DNA of 64,000 nucleotides from the NCBI GenBank assembly GCA_028095005.1, contig CM051463.1:5192295-5256294 (forward strand), written 5' to 3'. Positions 51,235 through 62,881 of this stretch are shown piece after piece (positions within the stretch are counted from its first letter, which is position 1; the number at the start of each line of letters is the position of its first letter). The notes beneath the pieces were generated by a model. That model was given only the letters and a program-made list of their open reading frames with translations, made no database searches and was not told the origin of the DNA. Origin of the DNA: Rhynchospora pubera (lineage: Eukaryota > Streptophyta > Magnoliopsida > Poales > Cyperaceae). The position numbers and the translations under genes are program-made.

Positions 51235-51414
51235 CAGGGGTGGATCTAGTGGTGGGGCGGGTGGGGCTGAAATCTCTCTTTAGCCTCAATGAATTTTTTC
51301 AGTCAATGAAGCACTCAAAGGTGGAGCTGAAAAACAGAAAAAGAAAAACCGTTCGATCAAATGATTCATTAGAGCATTCAGTCCTACCTAAATATTTTTG
51401 CTAATCCGCCACTG
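51235..51414. mobile_element. 180-bp hAT MITE with perfect 8-bp TSD
   Basis: Ends CAGGGGTGGATCTAG and GCTAATCCGCCACTG (inverted, imperfect), flanked by CATACTAT on both sides (51227-51234 and 51415-51422). The CAGGGGCGGA-type terminus plus an 8-bp TSD is standard for plant hAT (Tip100-like) elements. Non-coding. Confidence 0.9.
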
Positions 51415-51422
51415 CATACTAT

Positions 51423-53203
51423 AAGCTATGCTCAAAAAATGAGTTATTCAATTTTTACGTTATCATCACTTATCATACAATCTTCTATAAATACTACACT
51501 TCTGGAGTCTTATCTACAGTAACTATGCTGACGTCATCAGAGCGAATCTGGAAGTTTGAATGGATTTATACTGTTCCTTTCAAGGATTTTTTGTGATTAA
51601 TTAGAAAGACTTTTAGCGTACCGACTCAGTTTTTAATGTATATGGTACATATATTTCATTTCGCAACATAAAATTTATATGGGATGTAATGCAAAAAAAG
51701 AAGAACAGTCAAATGACATCCCATGTGCACAGTTTTAGGATCCGGTGTGGAAACTTCTCATATAATTGTATGTGGTAATTGTCCTCCAAATATTTCTTTT
51801 ATTAAACAACATAAAAATCTATACAACACTCCAGCAAAAAATCAATAAAAAAAAACCAGAGCCATTGCTCGTCGGGGAGAAGTATCGGATTTTTTTGTTA
51901 TCACCCCTAAATATTTTATAATTCCATCCGATTTCTTTTTTACTTTTTAGATCATTTGTTATCTTTTATCACATAGTAAATAATTTTCAGAAATTTTAGT
52001 TTTTTTTTATTGTTCACCAGAATTTTTTGAATATTTTCAAGTTTATTCCAAACTTTTTAAATTTATGACATTTCTTTATATTTTGAGATTAAAAAACTTT
52101 TATTACAAGCTTTTCTTAATACATCTTCATACTACTATCATTGATTATGCTTATCATTTGTGAATATATTTTCCTATACAATATAATAATTGGTATAAAC
52201 TTTAAAAATCAACCGATACAATATTTTATTTTTCAATTTTTTTTTTACTTTTATTTTTTTGTTTGCAAATTAAAATTGTGGGACAATTGAGCTTTTGCTT
52301 TTTGCAGCCCTTCCAATTTTCCCTAATTTGAAACAGTTTGTTCTTCATTCTTTTAGCCCCATATGTTTTTTTTACTTCAAAAATTATATGTTTTCAATCA
52401 AAGCCTTTTCAAATGATTTTTGCATGAGATTTAAAGAATGTTCTGAAAAAGTTACAATAAATTTAGTGATATTTCTGCTACTTTAGATTTTTTTTTTATG
52501 TTTTCCTAATTTTCTTAAATTGAAATTATTTTTTTATTTCAGGACCTACAAAATTTTATTACAAGCTTTGCTTGATATTTTTTTTTAATTTATAATTATG
52601 TTATGATAAGAATATATTATATATATATTTTAAATATGCGGTATAGATGATAGCATAATGTTTATATCCACAAAGTTTGATTGAAAATATTATGAAAAAG
52701 GCTTCCAAACAACCAAAAAGAAGTAAAATAAATGACCAAAATCTTTGAAAAAAAAGGACAACATCTCTTTATTTATAGTAGAAAAAAATCGAACTTTTGT
52801 TGTGCTTTAATAGTATATGAAATATGTATGTATGTGTATATATAACAACTTAAATGATATTGACGCTTATTAGGTTAATTTATTTTTTGCATTTTAATGA
52901 TTTAAATTAATAAAATATTCTTAATAATTTACTTATTACATTTTTTATTTGTAATACTATTTTAGAATGATAAATCTAATTTAACAAACAACATTCAAAA
53001 TATATTAAAAAATTATAAGAAATAATTTTTACATTTTAACCAACTTATCAAGATTTTAGTCTAATAAAATTATTTATAAGCTTTTTCAAATTATTTTTGC
53101 ATGAAATTTAATAGATGCTATTAAAAAATATAAAAAAATTCAATGATATATTTTTATTTTTATATTTTTTGTTTGAAGTAATATTTTAAAAAAATAAAAC
53201 TTA
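51423..53203. other. Gene-free AT-rich interval, probably old Helitron interior
   Basis: No gene. Internal words recur (TTATTACAAGCTTT at about 52100 and 52557). The stretch ends at a Helitron-like 3' terminus, so at least its right part may be Helitron sequence. Confidence 0.4.
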
Positions 53204-53231
53204 ATCGCGCGAAGCTCGATGCTTCTGCTAG
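53204..53231 (+). mobile_element. Helitron-like 3' terminus
   Basis: A hairpin ATCGCGCGAAGCTCGAT (one mismatch) is followed 8 bases later by CTAG and then T, the classic Helitron end (hairpin, short spacer, CTRR, insertion before T). The matching 5' end was not identified. Confidence 0.5.
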
Positions 53232-53355
53232 TATATATCAATTCCAGGACGGTTTCTACAGTACCCCAAATTTCTTTTCCTGGATTCATTGTGTTCATTT
53301 CATGGATTATTTTTGTGTAATGGATGCTTCTAAAGTTCTTCTGGCTGTACAAGAA

Positions 53356-54148
53356 AATAGAAAACTCGTCCGAACCGTTTCATCCGGTCAACCCGACTCG
53401 TATTTTACCGGGTTCAAATATTAATCGGGTTGGGTCGGATTTTAATTTTAGTAACCCGGTTATGTCGGTTCGGGGCTTAATTTACACTTAATAACCCACA
53501 CCCGACCCGTGTAAATCAAATGTTGATAAATCAAAATAATCAAATATTCTGTTATTTGACCTATACTATCTGATTGAAGGAATAAGGACATTGAAAACAT
53601 TCTCTTTTTTTTTTCTACCCATTATTTATGGCAGAGATTAGGTTGAACCAGCGACCCAAAAATATATTTTTTTATATCTTGTTAATGCCATGCACATAAA
53701 ATAAAATCATATAAAATTGAAAACTGATTGTTGGCATAAATGTAGATCTGAATAGATAGCATAATGGTTTCCTCATTTATTTTATTATTATTATTTTTTT
53801 TGGGATGATAGCTTTGTTCTTACGCTCCATATTTTTTGGCGAAGCAGAATTCAAGTAGATTCTGGATCTCCAGGGTACTGTAAAATGCATACGATGGGAC
53901 CAGTATTAACCATGATTTATTTACTTTAGTAACCTAAGAATATAAATATTTTTTAAGTTTAATTAATATTATCAAATTTATTTATGTATTATATAAATCA
54001 TAACCCGATAAAAATCCGTAGAAAAAAAAATTTTATGGTTTGGGTTGGATTACGGGTGGTTCAACTAAGAAATTTTTATAGTCCGGTATAATTAGATTAG
54101 GTTGAAATATTGACAAAGAATTACAAACCCGCCTGTTGTACAACCCTA
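53356..54148. repeat. Element rich in ACCCGACCC words, hAT-like right end
   Basis: The left part (53370-53520) is built of CCGGGTT / GGGTCGG / ACCCGACCCG words. The right end, GTTGTACAACCCTA, resembles the complement of a TAGGGTTGTACAAC hAT-type terminus. No clear left TIR or TSD, so the class is uncertain. Confidence 0.35.
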
Positions 54149-54249
54149 CTTATGGATGACATTGCAAAATGCTTCACAACAAACAAATAAAGTAAAGAAA
54201 GCAGCCATGTGCACCATTTTTCGATCATTTGTCGCAGTGCCTCATATTA

Positions 54250-56770
54250 TCTATACTTACATATTAAAGCACGCATATCAAGAGGTGTAACACGCTAGAT
54301 CTAGGACGTAAACAAATGTTTATGTCGTTCGATTGGTTTGATCTACGGTTGGATATCAATCGCCAGCCGAAGCAACATCATTGCTTGGTTTTTCATCTAA
54401 TATAGAAATAAATTGAATAACACATCTATTTGTATCGCTGGTCAATTAAGAAACATATTTTTATTATCTAATATTATTTTTTCTTTATTTACCCACATAT
54501 AAGAGCATCTTATGCTAGTCATATGTAATGAGCCTCATAAAGATATGTATTTTACAATGCAACATGAAAAATTGTACATAAGGAAGTACATAAAAGTCAC
54601 AGAAGGTAAGGAGGAGGGGGCAGCGCATGGGATGGGTATTGTGTTCGACTTTTTCATGTTAGACCCTCCAATTGTTTTATTTAGTGCAACATGTTATTTA
54701 TTTTTCTGTTAGACCATCTACTTTCATATATTATACGATTGGCAATTCCTTTTCAAAAATATTAATTCTTTTGCAAAAATTATTTACATCCCTTCCTAAG
54801 AAAATAAAATGAATTCAATGAATTTTTTTCCGTTTTCTATTTAATATGACTCTAGATAATTATAATTATAATTATATCGTACAACTTTTTTTTCTATACT
54901 ATACAGTAATCGGCATATAAAAAAAATCATTATATTTTGGAAACATAAGAGACTATCAGAGTGCATACGGTTCCACCACGCGCGAGTTCATTTTTATGGT
55001 CATATTTGTTTTGGAAACGAAACCTCTAGTAGCTAGTACCAAGATTGTCAATCTCAATTCCCTAAATAGTTTAAGGGATGTAAAACGGATGGATTGATGA
55101 TATTTTATTTGAATTTGAATCCAACTCAAAAATATGGGGTTACAAAATAAATTTAGTTAATCCATTTATAATCTAATTTAACCCATCAATTTTTTTATAT
55201 ATGTACGAATTTTTACAAGTTAAATGGGTTAAATAGATTTAGAGGGATAAATTTTACCAAATAAAAATGCACAAAAAATTATTTTGTGGCTATTATTATT
55301 TGAGGAAAGTTTTGTTACTAACATTTTGGTTGTCCTCAGATGCCAATACTTTGCTATTTAGTTAATTTTTCAAATTTTAAAATTCAGGCATTAAATTCAA
55401 AGTATTGATCTTATTTAATTTAATGAGCGATGCGTTTTCATATAAGTTTTGAAAATTTTAGAATTTTTTTGATACTCGATCAAAGGCTAAAACATGAAAG
55501 TATTAGAATGAATCTATCAGAGTTAACAAGCTTCGTTTGTTTTCTATCTCTTGATCGAATATCAATTAAATTCCAAAATTTACATAACTTATATGAAAAC
55601 ACATCGTTCATGAAACTAAATAAGATCAACTGTTTAAATTTAATGTTTGAATTTTAAAATAAAAAAATAATTTAATAGCAAAATGTTGACATTTGAGGGC
55701 AACAAAAATATTGATAGCAGAACCTTCCTCTTATTATTTAGTTTGAGACAAAATTGGAGGCACATTTGAAACATCTTTCAACTTTCGAGTTCTTGTAAAA
55801 GGTACAGAGGTAGTGCCTGTCTATGAAGGAGATTGAAGCGTCTGTGAAAGAAGAGATCTTTGAGTAGGAACATGAGTAAATGTGAGGAGAAGAGTAAATT
55901 TGATTTTCAATAATACCTTTATATAAAAATTAAGCGGTTTGAATCCAAGAAACAAAAGTTTATTTCATTGTTGTATTTTCTTATTTGGGAATCGTAGTAG
56001 CAGCATCAATTTCTTTGGACAAAATACGAGTATTAAGTGCCAGGTTGAATTGGAAATCTGATATCTTATCTTTTTACCATATGTTGCATGGTTAGTACGT
56101 CAAAGGACTGATCAGTTAATTTGTTCAACCTGAAGTTAATACGTAGTTCACATTTATTCATTTGGCAATTTATTACATGAATGGTCGAGATGATTGTAAA
56201 TCATGCAAAATATGTCAATTATCTAATTTGTGTCTTGAGTAATTGTCACAGAGGATTAGTCTAAATAAGCATTTGGGGCTAATTTTGGTAACTAATCCAG
56301 CGAAATGATACTGTTACAAACCAGAAAAATGATGAAGACAAGTAGACAACACACAACTAAGATAAATTGCTATTAAATGAGGAACAACAGACAAAGAGAA
56401 GTTATATTCAACTAGAGGTTTGACAATTGAAACTACTCAAGACCTTTCATTGGCGAAAAAAAAAAAATTGAAACTACCCATAAATCAGAACAAGATGCAC
56501 TATAAATTACGTACTGAGCATCTCCGAGTTACATATTCACCCAGTTCTTTCACTGAATTCTGACCCAACACATCAGAACATTCTAACATACACACGACAC
56601 AGTCATTTCATCTATAACTATTTATAGTTGTAATTTGTAAATAATTACATGCCTTTTGACACAAAATATGTAGCATTCCCGTTACAATAAACCAACATAA
56701 TATGTAGCTAATTAATTAAAATGCAACTTGTCTACTGTCAAAAACCAGGCAATAGAAAAATCAATCAGTA
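54250..56770. other. Gene-free interval beginning with a Helitron-like 5' motif
   Basis: TCTATACTTACATATTAAAG at 54250 after an A resembles plant Helitron 5' ends, but no 3' partner can be assigned with confidence. The remainder up to the RING gene shows no supported coding region. Confidence 0.3.
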
Positions 56771-57376
56771 TCAGACTATATCAACTCTTGGAGGCCGTTC
56801 TTTAGGAAAAACTCTTGTAGGCCATTTACCATCTAAGGACTTCCTACATAATGGACAAGTCGAGTTGTGATGCAAATTCCACCGCGGATTGATGGGACAA
56901 GTCGTGTCGTGCTGCAAATTCAACCATGGATTGATGCATTTCTCATGAAAGAAATGGCCACAAGCCGGCCACTGCACAACCGATTCTCCTTCCTGTATAA
57001 GCGGATCGAGGCACACAATACAGATTGGGATTGTGTCTGAAATGTTAATAATAATTGGTTCGCGGGGTAGGGGCCCCATCATCTGCAATTGGTTGGATGC
57101 ATCATCTTTTCTGGTAGGGACTTGATTCATGGATTGGCCTATTCTTTCCTCTTCCTCTTGCTCAGAAAAACAGTACCATTTGATGTAAACATATGCACAG
57201 AGAGTGACAAAACCAACGAGGACCAAGGAGGATGTTATAACACCCCCTACTGCTAAGTCTCCATTATTAAGCGCTGACATTGTCATGTAATCGTTGCTGG
57301 ACATGGTTAAGTTGTTTGCTAGGAAATGGCTTTCTAAAAAATTGTCAATCCAGTTGAAGGAGCGTAATGGAAGCAA
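56771..57376 (-). CDS. ATL-like RING-H2 membrane protein (putative E3 ubiquitin ligase) with a duplicated RING segment
   Basis: 201 residues from the first ATG (57376). Met25 (57304, MSSNDYMTM) may be the true start. One transmembrane helix (about 43-67; VGGVITSSLVLVGFVTLCAY), a short acidic linker, then a RING-H2 finger with ligands C119, C122, C139, H141, H144, C147, C174 and C177. The W-containing segment between C147 and C174 is doubled: INPWLNLQHDTTCP (148-161) then INPRWNLHHNSTCP (162-175), from a 42-bp tandem repeat. TM plus RING-H2 is the layout of plant ATL ubiquitin ligases, which act at membranes with E2 enzymes, often in defence or stress. The longer C6-C7 loop stays within general RING limits but departs from the usual ATL spacing. 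No introns. The gene has no obvious partner nearby. Confidence 0.8.
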   Translation of the reverse strand: MLPLRSFNWIDNFLESHFLANNLTMSSNDYMTMSALNNGDLAVGGVITSSLVLVGFVTLCAYVYIKWYCFSEQEEEERIGQSMNQVPTRKDDASNQLQMMGPLPREPIIINISDTIPICIVCLDPLIQEGESVVQWPACGHFFHEKCINPWLNLQHDTTCPINPRWNLHHNSTCPLCRKSLDGKWPTRVFPKERPPRVDIV

Positions 57377-57635
57377 GCATCCCTATTCTTTGGTGTATAT
57401 ATGAGACAGACCGACTTGCTCAGAAAGGAACTATATATGCCACCCAGGCAAATTTAGCAGCACAAATAAGGTCTTCTAAATTAAGCAATGCAAAATGGGT
57501 TTCCACTTTCCATTTTCCAAGTTCACTTAGGCCAAAATAGAAACATCCTTACCTTATATAGAAATACTTTCTATTTTTTTATGTGAATTCTTTGTACATA
57601 ATTTAAAAAGGAAACTGATATCTAATCTAATCTAA

Positions 57636-58081
57636 TCTAAGATATATATTAAAAACCGTGGCCAATATTTAAACTTGAAATATCGGTCAAAAATAGAGTT
57701 TAAAAGTTAAATATATTTGGAAATCTAAGGTAAATATATTTGGAAGTCTAAGGTAGTTCATGTCTAACCTATAGGAAAAAAAATTTATCCCCTCATACGA
57801 CATGCAATCTGAGCCCTCCAATTTTTGTTGATCGATCAATCTTAATATATTCTAGAAGTTTACTCTTCTTAATTAAAAGCCATGATTCCATTGGCTTTTA
57901 ATTAAAAATATTTTTTTGATTAAATATATTAAAAATAATTGTACAAATAATCTAAGATAGTTTTTTATATATAAAGTAAATATAAAATAGATATATTGGA
58001 AACATATATTTCTTTATATATTGATAGATTTAGCCATCAAAATTTATCAAATGACGGCGAAGCCGCCTACCCCTCATCTAG
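57636..58081 (+). mobile_element. Small Helitron candidate
   Basis: The 3' end is convincing: hairpin CGGCGAAGCCG (58055-58065), then CTAG (58078-58081) before T. A likely 5' end is TCTAAGATATATATTAAAAA at 57636 after an A, giving about 446 bp. The alternative start at 54250 would make a 3.8-kb element carrying the RING gene. Helitrons leave no TSD, so only empty-site comparison can decide. Confidence 0.45.
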
Positions 58082-58490
58082 TATTAAATGTAAAAGAAAC
58101 TGATGCCTAGGCTACAATAAACTGAACAATTACCTGCAATGAACTACGACTAGGTGAACAACTAAAGAGATATCTAAAATAGATACGAGGAGTTAATTTG
58201 AATATATAGTAAACACATTTATGGTGAAAAGGTAATTGATGAATTGAGAATCAAGTGAACTTTAAGATTTACAACCGTCAAGACTTCGACAAAAAAAATT
58301 AAAATTTACATGGTTAATATAATATACACCCAAGTGACGACCAATATTATCTAAATTGAACACAAATAAAATAAACTCTTAAATTAATATGGTGATAACG
58401 GAAAAATACATTCTGCAGAAAATATTTTGTAAATTGAATACTTAATTGCAGTATATGTGTTGATTTTGTATCGTAATAGAGAATATATAT
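58082..58490. other. AT-rich spacer before cluster B
   Basis: No gene or defined repeat seen. It ends in a short TA run. Confidence 0.6.
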
Positions 58491-58891
58491 AGAGAAAACC
58501 TATGGTGCATACTAATGTACGGAAGCTTCGGTGCATACTGATCCGAACTCTTGGATCTGCTTCAAAATGACCGATCCAAACCGTCCAATATGATCTCCCT
58601 ATTGAAATCTCCTTGCCGACCAAATTTTACATTTTTTCGATATTTTTAAGTATTTTTTTCGGATTTTTAAAAACTGCTATTTTTGAACGGTTCAGAAAAA
58701 ATTAGATTAGCGATTTTTGAAAATTTGAAAAAAATACTTAAAAATTTCGAAAAAATATAAAATTTGGTCGGTAAGGAGATTATAACAAGAAGATAATATT
58801 GAACGGTTTGGATCGGTCATTTTGAAGCAGATCTAAGAAATCGGACCAGTATGCACCGAAGCTTCCGTACATTAGTATGCACGATATGTTT

Positions 58892-58896
<5 letters not shown>
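58491..58896. mobile_element. Cluster B foldback 1 (GTGCATACTAATGTACGG type)
   Basis: 406 bp. Ends AGAGAAAACCTATGGTGCAT against the complement of ATGCACGATATGTTTTCTCT. The arms carry CATACTAATGTACGGAAGC. The core (GACCGATCCAAACCGTCC, AATATGATCTCCC, TTTTAAGTATTTTTTTCGG) is nearly the same as in the GTGAGTCGCGACTC elements although the arms are unrelated. A (TA)n of about 50 bp follows. Confidence 0.88.
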
Positions 58897-58946
<50 letters not shown>

Positions 58947-58950
<4 letters not shown>

Positions 58951-59323
58951 TAGCTACGGTGAGTCGCGACTCACGGACCCTCCGGTGAGTCGCGACCAAT
59001 ACTCCTAGATCTAGATCAAAATGACCGATCCAAACCGTCGAATATGATCTCCTTATTGAAATCTCTGTGCAAACCAAATTTTTTATTTTTTCGAAATTTT
59101 TAAGTATTTTTTTCGGATTTTTAAAAACTGATGTTTTTGAATGGTTCAGAACCAATTAGATTAACGATTTTCTAAAATTTCAAAAAAATACTTCAAAATT
59201 TCGAAAAAATGAAAAATTTGGTCTAAATGGAGATTTCAATAGGGAGATCATATTGGACGGTTTGGATCGATCATTTTGATCTAGATCTAGGAGTATTGGT
59301 CACGACTCACCATAGCTAAACTC
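58947..59323. mobile_element. Cluster B foldback 2 (GTGAGTCGCGACTC type)
   Basis: 377 bp. Begins AGTTTAGCTACGGTGAGTCG and ends with the complementary ACTCACCATAGCTAAACT. The right arm lacks part of the palindromic repeat present in 42363-42765, its closest relative. It lies between TA runs. Confidence 0.88.
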
Positions 59324-59335
59324 TATATATATATA

Positions 59336-59740
59336 GAGTTTTGCTATGGTGAGTTGCCACTCACCAAAGCGTCCGTGAGTCGCGTTCAAAATTTCGAAAT
59401 TAAGTTCAAAACGACCGATCCAAGCCGTCTAATACGATCTCCCTATTAAATTCTCCATGCAGACCAAATTTTACATTTTTTCGAAATTTTTAAGTATTTA
59501 TTTCGGATTTTTAAAAACGGTTGTTTTTTAACGATTCAGAACTAATTAGATTAATGATTTTCCAAAATTTCAAAAAAAATACTTAAAAATTTCAAAAAAA
59601 TATAAAATTTGGTCTGCATAAAGATTTCAATAGGAAGATTGTATTAGACGGTTTGGATCGGTCGTTTTGAACTTAATTTCGGAATTTTGAGCGCGACTCA
59701 CGAATGCTTTGGTGAGTTGCAACTCACCATAGCAAAACTC
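59336..59740. mobile_element. Cluster B foldback 3 (GTGAGTTGC type)
   Basis: 405 bp. Ends GAGTTTTGCTATGGTGAGTT and AACTCACCATAGCAAAACTC. The arms are related to, but distinct from, element 2 (CAAAGCGTCCGTGAGTCGCG). The common core is present. Short TA runs lie on both sides. Confidence 0.88.
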
Positions 59741-59754
59741 TATATATATATATA

Positions 59755-60157
59755 GAGGATTGCTAAAATGCTATGCATAGCACGGATTCCCTTCGTGCTA
59801 CGGATTCGTTCTTTAATTTCATGCTTCAAACAACCGATCCAAACCATTCATTATCTTTTTCATATTGAAATCTCATTAGAAATCAAATTTTACATTTTTT
59901 TAATTTGTTTACTATTTTTCTCAAATTTTAAAAAATACTTATTCTAATAAATTTTGGACCCTTCAATATCAGTGATTTTAAAAAATCTGAGAAAAATAGT
60001 AAACAAATTAAAAAAAATGTAAATTTTGGTTTCTAATGAGATTTCAATATGTAGAAAATAATGAATGGTTTTGATTGGTTGTTTGATGTATGAAATGCAA
60101 GAACGAATCCGTAGCACGAAGGTCATCTGTGCTATGCATAGCATTTTAGCAATTCTC
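59755..60157. mobile_element. Cluster B foldback 4 (CTATGCATAGCAC type)
   Basis: 403 bp. Ends GAGGATTGCTAAAATGC and GCATTTTAGCAATTCTC. The arms match 42834-43226 (CTATGCATAGCACGG, TTCGTGCTACGGATTCG). A short TA run follows, then at 60170-60300 half of a further related element (ATCAGTCATTTGAAGCATGA...) truncated on its left. Confidence 0.88.
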
Positions 60158-60300
60158 TGTATATATATGTATGTAAATTTTGATTTCCAACAAGATTTTG
60201 ATATAAAGAAGAGAGTCAACAACCTGGATCAGTCATTTGAAGCATGAAATTTTGAGAATAGGTGCTTGTGCGAAACACATCCGTGCAATGCTCTTAACAA

Positions 60301-62881
60301 TAATAATATTATTAGTAATAATTTGAAACGCTAAAAATAATAACGAAAGTTTTCGGAGACACAAATGGGAAAAGAAAAGTCATGTGCAATTTACTCAAAT
60401 AAGTACTTTTTCCCCTTCTTTTTGAAAAAGCCAATAAAGTGATGACTGAACTTCATATTTTATTGGTTTAACAATATATTACAAAATTTTGAATCAAAAA
60501 AAGATAGGGATCATATCCCAGTAAGTGAATGGCTATTTTCAGTTCTATTATGATCCCATTTGGAGCAACTTCATTTGGCTTGTGATAAAGCACAGACCAA
60601 CCATTCAACAGGAGAGAATATACACCATAATCACAACATCTACCCCCAGCTCAGACAAAGTAGGGTCAAGTAAGACGCCACAACTTGTTATACGAATAGT
60701 CGCTATATGCAAATGATAGAGAAGGGACCAATCTTCCATAATTCCACTATGACACAAAAGTTGTATGTCCTTTTACTCAAGCAAACCGTTCTTAAATGTG
60801 CACACAAAAGTCGCAAAATTTCCGTACTGTAACTATTAAGTCCTAATTGCAGCTGTAAAGGAAAATTAGAAACCCCGAGTTTGTTTGAGCATCATGAAAG
60901 GCCTGTAAACTTTGTTCATGGCAAAAATTTAGAAGTTCTTACAATCAAGTCAATCTGTCTTATTTCATATTTGTCAAAAATTAATTAATGAAAATTCTAA
61001 CATGAGTTTTAAATTTTTAATCTTTCCAAAAAGTTAAATCATGTAAAAGGAACTACTGAGGTTTACAAAACAATTGTTTGTATGAGCAGAAAATTAATAC
61101 TTCAACAAAAGACGTTAATGGCTTAATGCTTTCAAAGTTGTCAAATTATTTTGGCCAAGTACTTTTGTTGGATTATTTTAAAAGTTCAGTAAACTGAGAA
61201 ACTACTAAAAGTGAAATATATATTTCCGATAAATTTGTGACACGCATGGGAGACCAAATTGAATTATGAAATTATCTTTGACAATCGACTTTAGTCAAGT
61301 AGTGAAGGACGGTGTACTTTAAGTGGAGGTTGCAAGTTCAAAATTCGGATGGAGATCATTTGTGAATATTAAATCTCAGTAAGTTGGAGGGTTTTACCCA
61401 ACTGATATTAAATTGGTACCAATCCGTGGTGACTAATTTTATGCCACAGGACAACGCAATGCAAATTATGCAACGTACCAAAACAAAAGCAGAATATACA
61501 CCAAACATATATTTGATAATAGATTAGATAATTCCATCCACAATGGACATTAAATAAAATTAAAATCGTCATTTTGTTTACTTACTTGACATTTCAACGT
61601 ATATTAAAGAATAAGGTCATCCTGACCCGACCAATTCACCATTGTAATCACTAATCAGTATACACTAGATAGTCTCTATCTAGTTTGTCTTAAAAAAAAA
61701 AAATCACTAATCAGTAAGTAGGTAAGTTGTTACTTGTAACTAAGGCCATGCCTGATCAATGCGCCATTGGAAGGATTTCAAATATGAAAAAGAAAATGGA
61801 AAAAAAAAATGAGCGGTTACATGAGAGAATATTAAGTAGACATTTGAGGTACAGATACTTGTTTTATTTGCTTATTTTATACTCTTCAATCCAGGAAGAA
61901 GGCAACAGGAAACAATCAAATAAATTGGGCCCAATTTGGATGAATAGAGTAATTGGACCGGTGCAAAGTTGGATGTGAGCATTTAGTGGTTGAAAGAGAC
62001 TTCAGTTCTTCTTAGTTGTCAGTGTTCAATATTTATTGCAGAAACGTATTGAAAATTAAAATTTAATAATAAAAATTACATTGTAGAAAATTAGGAATTT
62101 TAGTATGGTATATATCCGCAGCTTTTGATATGTACGCTCAATCATTTTTACATATTTTAGTAAAATTAGAATCGAAATTAACTAAAAGTTTTTTCATAGA
62201 ATTTCATATAGATCATAATGATTAGCCACAGATGTTATGTTCCGTTTAAATCTTTCAATTACTATAGTATGCCTTTACTTGGTGCACGATGGGTCGATCA
62301 GTTGCAGGCTTTAATTTAATTCTATGGATCGAAAGGAAAATCATAAGTACAATATTGATACCAATTCAGAGTCATAACATTCTATTCTTAGAAAATGTCA
62401 TGTCATTTCCTGAAGGACATTGTGTCTTAATAAATGACACTTAAATTTATGAGTAGTTTAATTGTGTATTAGACAGACAGTACATTTTAGTGGACCAAAT
62501 TAGTGTAACTCATTAGATTTTTAGGGTCCATAAGCATTCATAGTACAAAAGCGCAATAATTTAAGATACTGTTAGGTTAAAACATGCACACCAAATTAGC
62601 AACTCGTGCAATAATTTTGGTACTACCAACAAACACATGCCATGCCACTCTAGGTTTCTCTTTCATTATTATTTTCAACTAACAAATTATAGAATAACTC
62701 TCGGAAAACCCAATAAAAAAAGAAGAAAGAAAGAAAGACAAAGCCGCTATTCCATATCTATATACCCTCTTAATTTACAAAAACCCACCTCCGCAGGAAA
62801 TCCAAATGTTCAGCAAGTCAAAACTATGAACAAACTCTTTTACACTTCACTTATTATTTCCAAATGCAATTTCTCCTTTTA
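60301..62881. other. Gene-free interval before the DUF547 gene
   Basis: No supported coding region on either strand apart from likely 3' UTR of the minus-strand DUF547 gene near the right end. A possible SINE remnant (GGAGGTTGCAAGTTCAAAAT at about 61325) is too weak to call. Confidence 0.5.
61661..61701 (+). mobile_element. Micro-retroposon with poly(A) and 15-bp TSD
   Basis: A 41-bp insert ending in a run of A's lies between two perfect copies of AATCACTAATCAGTA (61646-61660 and 61702-61716). A direct repeat plus poly(A) indicates target-primed insertion of a retroposon truncated almost to nothing. The body (TAGATAGTCTCTATCTAG) is a small hairpin. Confidence 0.65.
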
